Origin: Micrococcales bacterium
Lineage (GTDB): Bacteria; Actinomycetota; Actinomycetes; Actinomycetales; Microbacteriaceae
Assembly (NCBI GenBank): GCA_947454255.1
Contig: CANGIU010000002.1
Location: 1 to 64,000, forward strand
Length of the DNA: 64,000 nucleotides
Reading direction: 5' to 3'
The notes beneath the pieces are model-generated. The model did not search any database. It was not told the origin of the DNA and saw only the letters and a list, made by a program, of their open reading frames with translations. Both the position numbers and the translations under genes were made by a program. This document shows positions 25,793-35,470 of the stretch, one piece after another. Every line of letters begins with the position of its first letter. Positions within the stretch are counted from its first letter, which is position 1.

Positions 25793-26083
25793 ATGGCACA
25801 GATTCAAGTAGACAGCGAACACGTGTTAGCTGCTAACAGCACGATTCAAGCGACCATCGCGAAAGTCCAAGCAGAAGTAGATGGACTTCATGTTCAATTA
25901 CTCGGCTTGCAGGATGTTTGGCGTGGAAGCGCAGCTAGTAGTTTCCAAGAACTTGTAACGCGTTGGAAAGTCACAGCAACAACGGTTGACACTCAGCTTG
26001 GTGAACTAGGTCGAGCACTCTCAATTGCGGCAGCGCAATATAGTGAAATCGAACTAGCAAACCAGCGACTCTTCATTGGGTAA
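25793..26083 (+). CDS. WXG100 family protein (EsxA/EsxB-like)
   Basis: Ninety-six residues, all helical hairpin: VLAANSTIQATIAKVQAEVDGL, turn with WRGSAASSFQ (the WxG motif), then a second amphipathic helix to the end. WXG100 proteins are substrates of type VII (ESX) secretion. No EccC/EccD-type gene is in this window, so the secretion machinery, if any, is elsewhere. AAGGAGGT seven bases before the ATG is a strong RBS. Stands alone between a histidine kinase and groEL and is followed by a bidirectional terminator. Confidence 0.9.
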   Translation: MAQIQVDSEHVLAANSTIQATIAKVQAEVDGLHVQLLGLQDVWRGSAASSFQELVTRWKVTATTVDTQLGELGRALSIAAAQYSEIELANQRLFIG

Positions 26084-26097
26084 TCCTGGGTAAAGGT

Positions 26098-26132
26098 AAA
26101 GGGTTGGGACTCTAAACAAGTCCCAACCCTTT
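26098..26132. terminator. Bidirectional intrinsic terminator (WXG100 / groEL)
   Basis: Perfect 14-bp stem AAAGGGTTGGGACT / AGTCCCAACCCTTT with a 7-nt loop; A-run on one side and T-run on the other allow it to serve both convergent genes. Confidence 0.9.
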
Positions 26133-26156
26133 TAGCCGGAGCGATCAGGCTAAGTT

Positions 26157-27840
<1,684 letters not shown>

Positions 27841-27891
27841 TCCATTTTGGCACTTCACAGAGCAGAGTGCAAGTCTGCCTTAAATGACTAA

Positions 27892-27913
27892 AGCCACCCC
27901 CGAAGGGATGGCT
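27892..27913 (-). terminator. Likely terminator of cspA
   Basis: Stem AGCCA-x-CCC / GGG-x-TGGCT with a small loop and TTTAG on the minus strand, 20 bp after the cspA stop. The T-tract is short, so confidence is moderate. Confidence 0.6.
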
Positions 27914-27933
27914 CTAGTGGTTGAAAGTTGTTC

Positions 27934-28134
27934 TTAGAGAACGTGGACGTTGTCAGCCTGTGGGCCTTTGTCGCCATTCTTTACTTCAAACTCAACGCGC
28001 TGGTTCTCTTTAAGTTCCTTGTAACCCTCAGACTGAATAGCTGAGAAGTGTACGAATACGTCTGCTCCACCATCCTGTGTGATGAATCCAAAACCCTTTT
28101 CAGAGTTGAACCACTTTACGGTTCCTTGTGCCAT
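27934..28134 (-). CDS. cspA: Cold shock protein (CspA family)
   Basis: Sixty-six residues, a minimal cold-shock domain: [15 protein letters not shown] (RNP1) and VFVHFSAI (RNP2). Acts as an RNA/DNA-binding chaperone. The leader of about 190 bp (28135-28326) is long for such a compact chromosome, as in other cold-shock genes; it contains a CTATAAC/GTTATAG inverted repeat (28300-28319), though that may belong to the upstream gene end. Confidence 0.96.
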   Translation of the reverse strand: MAQGTVKWFNSEKGFGFITQDGGADVFVHFSAIQSEGYKELKENQRVEFEVKNGDKGPQADNVHVL

Positions 28135-28326
28135 TTATTGCTCCTAATGCTTTTGAATCAGATCCGGTACTTCCTTCACTGCAGCCTCACCAGAGATTTG
28201 ACCCTCTAGTTTGATTTCGAGTGTTGTAGCAAACGAATCTTTTTCGACCTCGTTTAGTCTAGGGCTGTTTAGTACAAAGCGTGCAAGTCAATATTTGCCC
28301 TATAACGGGACTGTTATAGAGAGGAT

Positions 28327-28821
28327 TTAGCCCAGAGGGACGAAATCTAGGCCCAGCCTGACTTCTATTGGGTATTTGGCATCGAAATTGAGCTCAATTG
28401 GGATCTCTCCAAGGATTCGCTGCAAGCGCTTTGCGAGGGGTCTGTAGTCCTCTGATTTGATGTTGATCAAAGTTCTAGGCAACTTATTATCTAAAGTCCT
28501 TGAGTAAGGGACAACGTAGTTGGCATCAAGAAGAAGCTGACCTACGCTGGCTGCATACTTCCTGGTGCCAGTTCCATCCATAACGGTAATTGGAATAGAG
28601 ATATCTACACCTTTGACAATGATCTTCTCTGGCGCAGGAGACGCCAATTGATTTACTGCGTATTGGAGCCCCAATAGTCCCCCGGTCGAGACAACAGCTG
28701 ATGCGACAACAAGCCATAGCACTTCAACCCACCGCTGCTTGGCGGTTTTACGTGCACGGTGACGACCGACCTGCTCATAGTCTGCTTTTAGCAGATCTAG
28801 TGCATCAGTTTGCTTAGTCAT
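28327..28821 (-). CDS. LytR C-terminal-domain membrane protein
   Basis: 164 residues: a cytoplasmic N-terminus (LDLLKADYEQVGRHRARK), one transmembrane helix (VLWLVVASAVVSTGGLLGLQYAV, about 33-55) and an extracytoplasmic domain with the LytR_C pattern ITVMDGTGTRKYAASVGQLLL ... IPIELN. LytR_C domains accompany the phosphotransferases that attach polymers to peptidoglycan; here the catalytic LCP domain is absent. It may be an accessory cell-wall protein. Divergent from msrB with 80 bp between. Confidence 0.75.
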   Translation of the reverse strand: MTKQTDALDLLKADYEQVGRHRARKTAKQRWVEVLWLVVASAVVSTGGLLGLQYAVNQLASPAPEKIIVKGVDISIPITVMDGTGTRKYAASVGQLLLDANYVVPYSRTLDNKLPRTLINIKSEDYRPLAKRLQRILGEIPIELNFDAKYPIEVRLGLDFVPLG

Positions 28822-28901
28822 TTTTCTCCCGAGCTCTGAATGTATTCAGATAACTGTTCTATATTAGGTACCTAACCTGTGAGATTTCTGAAGAAGGACC
28901 A

Positions 28902-29303
28902 ATGACTGAACGTAAAGTTGAAAAAACTGAAGAGCAGTGGCGCGAAGAATTGACTGAATTTGAGTATCACGTCCTACGCGAGGCTGGCACAGAGCGCGCC
29001 TTTACTGGCGAACTGCTGGAAGAAGAGCGCACAGGAATCTTTCGCTGCCGCGGCTGTAATGCGGAGCTCTTTACTAGCACCACCAAGTTTGATTCACACT
29101 GTGGCTGGCCAAGCTTTTATGAGCCTAAAGAAGATCACGCAGTTGAGTTAAGAGAAGACAACAGTCACGGCATGAAAAGGGTTGAAGTGCTCTGCAGAGC
29201 TTGCGGCTCTCATCTTGGACATGTCTTTGAGGATGCCCCGCAGACCCCTACCGGAGACCGTTACTGCATTAACTCTGTGAGCATCACCTTTGAAGCACAA
29301 TAA
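28902..29303 (+). CDS. msrB: Peptide-methionine (R)-S-oxide reductase
   Basis: 133 residues. Repairs methionine-R-sulfoxide in proteins. Two zinc CxxC pairs (CRGC, CRAC), the SHCGWPSF block, and the catalytic Cys122 in DRYCINS are present. The GSHLGHVF motif is intact. The next gene starts within its last 14 bp (TTG at 29290), which implies translational coupling. Confidence 0.96.
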   Translation: MTERKVEKTEEQWREELTEFEYHVLREAGTERAFTGELLEEERTGIFRCRGCNAELFTSTTKFDSHCGWPSFYEPKEDHAVELREDNSHGMKRVEVLCRACGSHLGHVFEDAPQTPTGDRYCINSVSITFEAQ

Positions 29304-29859
29304 TCGAGCCCTCATCGTAATCGATGTCCAAAAAGGGTTTAGCGAATACGACATCAAGGGTGAGCGGAACAATCCAGCTTGTGAAGAAAACATCGGCAAA
29401 CTTATTGAGACTTGGCGATCAAATAACCTTCCCCTGGTTTATGTGAAACACAATTCGATTTTCGAAACATCGGTTCTTAGACCTAATCAACCCGGCAATG
29501 ATTTTAAAGACGTTATAAGTGGCGAGCCCGATCTTTTGGTAAACAAAACAGTTAACTCAGCCTTCTATGGGACTCCGGATCTTTATCAGTGGCTCAAAGA
29601 GAATCAGATTGATTCTGTTGCCATTTGTGGAATTCAGACAAACCTTTGCTGTGAGACAACAGCTCGTATGGCAGGCAATCTTGGCCTGGACACTTGGTTC
29701 ATCCTGGATGCCACTCACACATTCGCCAAGGAGTTCAACGGTAAGAAAATAAGTGCAGAAGAGCTGGCTCAAACCACTGCGGTCAACCTTTCTGGCGAGT
29801 TTACTGAAATACTAAGTACTGAAACAGCCATATCCAAGATCGAAAGAAAGTTAGGCTAA
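29290..29859 (+). CDS. Isochorismatase-like cysteine hydrolase
   Basis: 189 residues of the isochorismatase-like fold: the catalytic Asp in ALIVIDVQKGF, the Lys region near VYVKHNS, cis-peptide segment and nucleophile Cys in AICGIQTNLCCETTARM. Substrate may be nicotinamide-like or another amide; not determinable. The TTG start at 29290 lies inside msrB and gives the family start MKHNNRALIVID. Overlaps the following small gene by one base. Confidence 0.87.
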   Translation: MKHNNRALIVIDVQKGFSEYDIKGERNNPACEENIGKLIETWRSNNLPLVYVKHNSIFETSVLRPNQPGNDFKDVISGEPDLLVNKTVNSAFYGTPDLYQWLKENQIDSVAICGIQTNLCCETTARMAGNLGLDTWFILDATHTFAKEFNGKKISAEELAQTTAVNLSGEFTEILSTETAISKIERKLG

Positions 29860-30104
29860 TGACAGATTTTGACAGCAAAAAATTCAACAAGAAGCTGAAG
29901 AAGAAGATACAGAAGAGCGTAGGAAAAAACAAGAACTTGACCATCAAGACCAAGAGTGGTTTTTACTCACTCGGATTTATTGGAGCAGCTGTCTACTACG
30001 TATCAACTGCAACTGGGTTTTGGGTTGGTGTTCTAGGAATTCTCAAGGCAATTGTTTGGCCAGCATTCTTAGTATTTGAGGCTCTGCAAGCTTTAGCTGC
30101 GTAA
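29859..30104 (+). CDS. Small basic membrane protein
   Basis: Eighty-one residues: a lysine-rich cytoplasmic N-terminus (KKFNKKLKKKIQKSVGKNKNLTIKTK) and two hydrophobic segments (FYSLGFIGAAVYYVSTATGFWVGVLGILKAIVWPAFLVFEAL region). No family recognised. Overlaps the hydrolase stop (TAATG). The msrB-hydrolase-membrane protein set forms one operon. Confidence 0.7.
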   Translation: MTDFDSKKFNKKLKKKIQKSVGKNKNLTIKTKSGFYSLGFIGAAVYYVSTATGFWVGVLGILKAIVWPAFLVFEALQALAA

Positions 30105-30109
30105 ATAAC

Positions 30110-30185
30110 TGGAGCCGACCAGGGGACTCGAACCCCTAACCCTCGCATTACAAGTGCGATGCGCTACCAATTGCGCCAGGTCGGC
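30110..30185 (-). tRNA. tRNA-Thr (anticodon TGT), CCA encoded
   Basis: Minus-strand cloverleaf: acceptor GCCGACC/GGTCGGC, D arm GCGC/GCGC region, anticodon arm TCGCA-CTTGTAA-TGCGA with anticodon TGT, T arm AGGGG-TTCGAGT-CCCCT, discriminator T and encoded CCA. Reads ACA. Confidence 0.95.
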
Positions 30186-30265
30186 TTGGACAGTTGTCCG
30201 ATAAAAAGTTTAGCGGTGCAAGAGCACTCGTAAATCGATAATTCTAAAGTTCTTCAGATTAAAGC

Positions 30266-30293
30266 AAAACCGGGCCATTTCTGACCCGGTTTT
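30266..30293. terminator. Bidirectional intrinsic terminator
   Basis: Perfect 9-bp stem AAAACCGGG / CCCGGTTTT with a 10-nt loop, 15 bp after the stop of the minus-strand lipoprotein gene. Confidence 0.85.
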
Positions 30294-30307
30294 GACTATT
30301 TAAATCT

Positions 30308-30712
30308 TTACTTCTTAGCTGCGTACTCCAAGGAGATTTCGGCAGAAGTGAATGGACCGTAGTTCTTTGCAGAAATGGTTGCGCGGTACTTGTATGTTCC
30401 GGCTTCGGTCTTGATAAGAGCAAATCCAACGCTGCTTGAAGAAGTGCCGGCAGTGAACTTACGGAACTCAGTCCATGAACCACCAGGAGCCTGTTCTTCA
30501 ATTAGAACGTCAACTTTTGAGACCTTTGCATCTGCAAGATTTAGGTCACCGACGATGTTTGCACGCTCACCAATGGTGTATTTGCCAGTCTCAGTGCCTG
30601 ATGGGTGCAAGCTAATCTGCTTAGATCCAGCTGTTGATGAACAAGCGGCAAGGGTAAAGGCTAAAACTACTGCAACCGCTGCAGCGAATATATTCTTCTT
30701 CAAGGGGGTCAC
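30308..30712 (-). CDS. Lipoprotein of unknown function
   Basis: 134 residues with a lipoprotein signal peptide (NIFAAAVAVVLAFTLAACSS, lipobox LAAC) and a mature domain of beta-strand character (GERANIVGDLNL, VDVLIEEQAPGGSWTEFRKF, TYKYRATISA), which looks like an Ig/FN3-type fold. No partner is evident other than the DsbA-like gene 21 bp upstream on the same strand, which could help it fold or be a coincidence. Confidence 0.8.
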   Translation of the reverse strand: MTPLKKNIFAAAVAVVLAFTLAACSSTAGSKQISLHPSGTETGKYTIGERANIVGDLNLADAKVSKVDVLIEEQAPGGSWTEFRKFTAGTSSSSVGFALIKTEAGTYKYRATISAKNYGPFTSAEISLEYAAKK

Positions 30713-30733
30713 TTCTTCTTTCTTAGTTGATTA

Positions 30734-31573
30734 TTACTTTTGATTGCTTGCAAAGAACTGGGCGAACAGAGCTGGGTTAGTTAGATCAGAGTATTCCTTA
30801 AAATCATACAATGTCCCATTAACCAGAATGTATGGGGTTCCGCCTGGGATTGATGTACCCGAGACAGCAGGCTTAGATAACCCCTCTGTCGTGCGGTTTT
30901 CTATGAACTTGGCATATCTCTTTTCATCAATACAGTTATTAATCTCATCGTTGACGTCCACGCCCGCTCCAGAAAGAGTCGACTTGATATCGGCATCCGA
31001 AGGCCCTGAGGTATTTTCCTGAGGCTGGTTGGCGTATAGAGCAGTGTTGACATCAAAGAACTTATCCGGCTGAGAGTTAGCGACACAGAAGGCAGCGTTA
31101 GTAGCTCTAGATGAATAGTTGTTCAGAGAAGACCCATCAAGGAATGAAATTGGGTGGAATTCGACAGCCGCAAGACCAGACTGAGCCCAAGTCTTAATTT
31201 GGCTTGAGTTTGGCGATTCAAACATCTGACAAATTGGGCACTGGTAGTCCTGGTAAATCACAATGTGGTTGGTGGCTTTAACTTCAGCATCACTAACAAC
31301 CTTCAGATCCTTACCAATAATCACTCCACCGAGGGCAGTTACGTTGGCAGGTACTTTCTTAGCGTTGACTACCTTGTCATTTGGAGATGACATGGCAAGA
31401 ATTACTCCGCCGATAATTCCAACAACTACAGCTACGATACCGACTGAGATTCCGATAGTTTTCAGGGTCTTCTTTCGCTGATCGCCCTTAACTCGCTTCT
31501 CCCGAAGCTCTTTTGCCACTGCACGAGCTTGCTCACGCTGCTCGGAACGTGTTGGTCTTGGGGTGTTCGACAT
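30734..31573 (-). CDS. DsbA-family thioredoxin-fold protein, membrane-anchored
   Basis: 279 residues: a basic cytoplasmic N-terminus, one transmembrane helix (TIGISVGIVAVVVGIIGGVILAM, about 39-61) and an extracytoplasmic thioredoxin-fold domain with CPIC in YQDYQCPICQMFES and the cis-Pro loop GTPYILVNG. Likely a disulfide oxidoreductase for exported proteins, similar to mycobacterial DsbA-like proteins. First gene of the pair with the lipoprotein; its upstream region shares the 31574-31745 intergenic space with the ABC ATPase. Confidence 0.9.
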   Translation of the reverse strand: MSNTPRPTRSEQREQARAVAKELREKRVKGDQRKKTLKTIGISVGIVAVVVGIIGGVILAMSSPNDKVVNAKKVPANVTALGGVIIGKDLKVVSDAEVKATNHIVIYQDYQCPICQMFESPNSSQIKTWAQSGLAAVEFHPISFLDGSSLNNYSSRATNAAFCVANSQPDKFFDVNTALYANQPQENTSGPSDADIKSTLSGAGVDVNDEINNCIDEKRYAKFIENRTTEGLSKPAVSGTSIPGGTPYILVNGTLYDFKEYSDLTNPALFAQFFASNQK

Positions 31574-31630
31574 AATGCCCTACCTCTGGTATCTAAAATG
31601 GTATAAATTTTGCCCGCTGGGCTAGGTGTT

Positions 31631-31650
31631 TAAGTCTAAACGACTTAGAC
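31631..31650. promoter_or_regulatory. Overlapping inverted repeats upstream of the ABC ATPase gene
   Basis: TAAGTC-N5-GACTTA (31631-31647) overlaps GTCTAA-N5-TTAGAC (31634-31650). A -10-like GATAAT follows at 31658. The site occupies the -35 position, where a repressor would block the promoter. No specific regulator can be named. Confidence 0.45.
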
Positions 31651-31745
31651 AAAATGCGATAATAGAGGAACCTAGGGCACAAGCCCAAAGGCACTAATTC
31701 ACTACGGATCGTGCGGCTCGTTCCTGCCGCTGAAGGAGTTTCACC

Positions 31746-32969
31746 ATGGCATCAGTAACATTCAGTAAGGCCACCAGGCTTTACCCGGGCGGTACCCGCC
31801 CAGCAGTAAACCAGATTGAGCTACTCGTAAAAGACGGGGAATTCCTTGTTCTAGTAGGCCCATCTGGTTGTGGTAAGACCACAACCCTACGTATGCTTGC
31901 CGGCCTCGAAGAGGTCAACGAAGGAAGCATCCTCATCGGAGACCGCAACGTAACTCAGGTTCCACCTAAGGACCGCGACATTGCGATGGTTTTCCAAAAC
32001 TACGCCCTATACCCTCACATGACTGTTGCTGAGAACATGGGCTTCGCTCTAAAGATTGCTGGCGTTAAGAAAGAAGAGCGTGCAGCTCGCGTTCTTGAAG
32101 CAGCAAAACTTCTAGATCTAGAGCCATACCTAGAACGCAAGCCAAAGGCCCTCTCAGGTGGTCAGCGCCAACGTGTTGCAATGGGTCGTGCGATTGTTCG
32201 TAAGCCTAAGGTCTTCCTTATGGACGAACCACTATCTAACCTTGATGCCAAACTACGTGTTCAGACTAGAACTCAGATCGCCTCACTTCAGAGACGTCTA
32301 GGCGTTACAACTGTTTACGTAACCCACGACCAGGTTGAAGCTATGACCATGGGTGACCGCGTTGCCGTTATGAAGGATGGAGTTCTTCAGCAAGTTGACA
32401 CTCCTCGCGCGCTATACGAGCGCCCAGCAAACGTTTTCGTTGCTGGATTCATCGGTTCTCCTGCGATGAACTTGCTAGAACTAAAGATCGTTGCTGGCGG
32501 AGTTCATTTCGGAACAGGAACAATCAAGGTTGACTCTGCTGTTTTGGGTAAGACCAAAGCTAAGTCCGTAACCGTTGGTCTTCGTCCTGAAGACCTAGTC
32601 CTCACTACTAAGGGCAATGGAATCGCAGTTGAGATTCAGGTTATTGAAGAACTTGGTGCAGATGCTTTCCTTTATGGAAACACCACTATTGAAGGTAAGA
32701 AGGTTGACATCATCGCTCGCGTTGATGCCAAGAACCACCCAAGTGCTGGTCAAACCGTTCACCTAATCCCACAGGGTGGAATCACTCACCTGTTCGATGT
32801 CAACTCAGGTCTTCGTCTAAACAACGATGCTGCACCAAAGACAACAGCCGCAAAGGCACCAGCAGCTAAAAAGGCTGCTGCTAAGCCTGCGGCAAAGAAG
32901 GCTGCACCTAAGAAGGCTGTTGCAAAGCCTGTAGCTAAGAAGGCTGCACCAAAGAAGCCTGCTAAGTAA
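31746..32969 (+). CDS. Sugar-type ABC transporter ATP-binding protein with lysine-rich C-terminal tail
   Basis: 407 residues. A UgpC/MsmX/MalK-class ATPase: Walker A GPSGCGKT (38-45), Q-loop, signature LSGGQRQRVAMGRA, Walker B VFLMDEPLSNLD, then the MalK-type regulatory OB domain (VGLRPEDLVL). From about residue 362 there is an extra tail of 40-odd residues, almost all Lys, Ala and Pro (KTTAAKAPAAKK start, KAAPKK repeats), which MalK-type proteins do not carry. No permease gene is nearby, so it probably serves several importers, as MsmX-like ATPases do. RBS AAGGAG nine bases before the ATG. Confidence 0.92.
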   Translation: MASVTFSKATRLYPGGTRPAVNQIELLVKDGEFLVLVGPSGCGKTTTLRMLAGLEEVNEGSILIGDRNVTQVPPKDRDIAMVFQNYALYPHMTVAENMGFALKIAGVKKEERAARVLEAAKLLDLEPYLERKPKALSGGQRQRVAMGRAIVRKPKVFLMDEPLSNLDAKLRVQTRTQIASLQRRLGVTTVYVTHDQVEAMTMGDRVAVMKDGVLQQVDTPRALYERPANVFVAGFIGSPAMNLLELKIVAGGVHFGTGTIKVDSAVLGKTKAKSVTVGLRPEDLVLTTKGNGIAVEIQVIEELGADAFLYGNTTIEGKKVDIIARVDAKNHPSAGQTVHLIPQGGITHLFDVNSGLRLNNDAAPKTTAAKAPAAKKAAAKPAAKKAAPKKAVAKPVAKKAAPKKPAK

Positions 32970-32983
32970 CTTTCGCTTAAACA

Positions 32984-33017
32984 AATTCGACCCGGTCAGA
33001 AATGGCCGGGTCGAATT
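32984..33017. terminator. Bidirectional intrinsic terminator (ABC ATPase / rlmB)
   Basis: Perfect 12-bp stem AATTCGACCCGG / CCGGGTCGAATT, 10-nt loop, with GTTTT on the plus side and TTTG on the minus side. Placed between two convergent genes. Confidence 0.9.
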
Positions 33018-33028
33018 GTTTTAACTCT

Positions 33029-34099
33029 TTATTTAAGTCTTGCTTTAGCAACTTCGTATAGAGCCACCGAAGCTGCGATACCAGCGTTTAGTGATTCGGT
33101 TTCCTTGGCGATAGGGATCGACAAAATTGCATCACAGTTTTCTTGAACCAAACGTGAAAGACCTTTACCTTCGCTACCGATAACTAGCAGAAGTGGTTCG
33201 TTTCCAAGCTTGAAAGTTGGCAAGCTCATATCTCCGCCACCATCAAGCCCCACTACAAATAATCCACGCTTTTGGAATTCCTTGATTGTGGCATTTAGGT
33301 TGGCGGCAAGTGCGACTGGAATTCTAGAAGCAGCCCCAGCTGAAGTCTTCCAAGCAGATGCTGTCACTCCAACTGATCGACGTTGCGGAACAATGACTCC
33401 CTGACCACCAAAGGCAGCAACTGAACGAATAATTGCACCTAGGTTTCTAGGATCTGTTATTCCATCAAGTGCAACCAGAAGTGGCTTCTGTCCACGGCTA
33501 AGAATCTTGTCCAGTAATTCACTTGGGTGTTGGTAGTTATATGGAGGGACTTGAAGAGCAATGCCCTGATGAACAGCATCGTGTCCAGTCATACGATCAA
33601 TTTCTGGTCGTGTTATTTCGCCAACTGAAATACCCCGGGCATTAGCTAGCGAGATGGCCTCTTTAACTCGATCATCCATTTCGATTCTGGATGCAATGAA
33701 AAGCGCTGTTGCAGGCACTTTAGCTCTAAGCGCTTCAAGAACTGAGTTACGCCCAGATAAAACCTCGCTTGAATCGGCTGCCTTCTGAACACGGCGTCCA
33801 GTTCTAGCAGCACCTCCGGCGTTACCCGCAGTTCTAGTTCCAGGTGCTAAAAACTCGCCCTTCTTAGTTGTGGTTGCACCAGGCTTAGCCTTGGCGACCC
33901 TAGGACTAAGCGATGCTTTACGTTCTCTGAGGGCCTTTGCCTTAGCGGCTGGATGATACTTTCTATCTTCAGCCTTAGGTGTTGGGCCGCGGCCCTCTAG
34001 AGCCTGACGGCCTTTGCCACCGGTGCCAACCTTGGGTGCACCTTTAGAGCCACCCTTCTTAACACGTGCCGCGCCTGGGCGGCCTGGTTTCTTAGCCAT
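33029..34099 (-). CDS. rlmB: 23S rRNA (guanosine2251-2'-O)-methyltransferase RlmB
   Basis: 356 residues: about 110 disordered basic residues (GRPGAARVKKGGSKGAPK etc.), a substrate-binding domain (VLSGRNSVLEALRA), then a SPOUT methyltransferase with GITDPRNLGAIIRS, LVIGSEGKGLSRLV and SLNAGIAASVALYE. Modifies the P-loop G2251 of 23S rRNA. The actinobacterial basic N-terminal extension is present. Its start overlaps cysS by 8 bp in the carD-ispDF-cysS-rlmB operon. Confidence 0.94.
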   Translation of the reverse strand: MAKKPGRPGAARVKKGGSKGAPKVGTGGKGRQALEGRGPTPKAEDRKYHPAAKAKALRERKASLSPRVAKAKPGATTTKKGEFLAPGTRTAGNAGGAARTGRRVQKAADSSEVLSGRNSVLEALRAKVPATALFIASRIEMDDRVKEAISLANARGISVGEITRPEIDRMTGHDAVHQGIALQVPPYNYQHPSELLDKILSRGQKPLLVALDGITDPRNLGAIIRSVAAFGGQGVIVPQRRSVGVTASAWKTSAGAASRIPVALAANLNATIKEFQKRGLFVVGLDGGGDMSLPTFKLGNEPLLLVIGSEGKGLSRLVQENCDAILSIPIAKETESLNAGIAASVALYEVAKARLK

Positions 34100-35468
34100 T
34101 GATGCTCCATATCGTTTGGTTAGGTAAATCTTCTAAAGTCACACCAAAATCAGTCAGGGTTGCTCTGATTTGGTCTGCCTTAGCAAAGTCTTTGTTGAGC
34201 TTGGCTTCAGCCCTAAGTTCGATGAGTCCTTCAATTTTCGCAGTTAGCTCTGCTGATAATTCTTTAGGTTGCTCAAAGGTTAACCCTAAGACATCAACCA
34301 TAGCGACCACCTGAGCTAGATATCTGTTCAGCGATTCCATGTCTTGGGCATCCAGAGCAGTATTGCCTGACCGAACGCACTCATGGATTACTGCAATAGC
34401 AGCTGGAATATTTAGATCGGCGTTCATGGCTAAAACAAAATCTTCAGGGAATTCTGTTGAAGTGACGGATGTAATCAGCTTTGCGCGTCTGACAAAACCA
34501 CCGATTCTATCTAGTGCTGATTGAGCATCACGTAGTGAGTTCGCTGAGTAATCAAGATTAGATCGATATTGCGCACTTGATAACCAATACCTAATTGCTG
34601 ACCACGAACCTACTTCTAGTAGTGCAGCAACTGAAATTCCATTGCCTAAACTCTTCGACATCTTCTGGCCTTCAATAGTCACTAGGGCATTGTGTAACCA
34701 GTAGTTAGCGAAAGCATCTCCGTTAGCACTGGATTGTGCTAGTTCATTTTCATGATGTGGGAAGCGAAGATCTAAACCACCGCCGTGAATATCAAATGCA
34801 TTTCCCAAGAAATGTTTTGCCATCGCTGAACATTCAATATGCCAACCAGGTCTTGCCAACCCCCAAGGGGTTTGCCAGGCAGCAGATTCTGGCTCATCTG
34901 ATTTATGAGCCTTGAATAAAGCAAAGTCATTTACATTTCTTTTACCAAAACTAACCTCTGACTCACCTTCCATGTTCTCAGGTTTCTGGTTGGTGAGTGA
35001 ACCGTAGTTAGGCCAAGAAGAAGTGTCAAAGAACACATTTGCGCTGCCATCTTGCGCTTGGTAGGCGTGACCTTTACTTATCAAAGATTCAACCAGCGCA
35101 ATCATGTCTGCAATGTGCTCAGTTGCATGAGGCGAATGTGTTGGTTCTAATAAACCTAAAGCTGAGTAAGCGTCATTGAAAGTGTCCTCAACTTCAAGAG
35201 CAAATTCTTTCCAGTTACGTTTGGCCGCCTCAGCATTTACCAACACCTTGTCATCAATGTCAGTAACATTTCTAACCATGGTTACGGCATAGCCACTAGC
35301 TTCAAACCATCTCCTCAACAGGTCATATACCAAAGCACTTCTAAGATGTCCTAGGTGGGGAGCAGACTGCACTGTTGGTCCACAAACATACATTGAAACC
35401 TGGTGAGGTTTCAATGAAACGAACTCGCGCACTGTTTGAGTCTTTGAGTCAAAGAGTTCCAGTGCCAT
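34092..35468 (-). CDS. cysS: Cysteinyl-tRNA synthetase
   Basis: 458 residues. Zinc ligands appear in YVCGPTV, HIECSAM and FPHHENE; the HIGH-like motif is HLGHLRSAL and the KMSKS motif is KMSKSLGN. C-terminal DALR-type domain (LRAEAKLNKDFAKADQIRATL) completes it. Second last of the carD operon; ispDF is 2 bp upstream. Confidence 0.97.
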   Translation of the reverse strand: MALELFDSKTQTVREFVSLKPHQVSMYVCGPTVQSAPHLGHLRSALVYDLLRRWFEASGYAVTMVRNVTDIDDKVLVNAEAAKRNWKEFALEVEDTFNDAYSALGLLEPTHSPHATEHIADMIALVESLISKGHAYQAQDGSANVFFDTSSWPNYGSLTNQKPENMEGESEVSFGKRNVNDFALFKAHKSDEPESAAWQTPWGLARPGWHIECSAMAKHFLGNAFDIHGGGLDLRFPHHENELAQSSANGDAFANYWLHNALVTIEGQKMSKSLGNGISVAALLEVGSWSAIRYWLSSAQYRSNLDYSANSLRDAQSALDRIGGFVRRAKLITSVTSTEFPEDFVLAMNADLNIPAAIAVIHECVRSGNTALDAQDMESLNRYLAQVVAMVDVLGLTFEQPKELSAELTAKIEGLIELRAEAKLNKDFAKADQIRATLTDFGVTLEDLPNQTIWSING

Positions 35469-35470
35469 TT

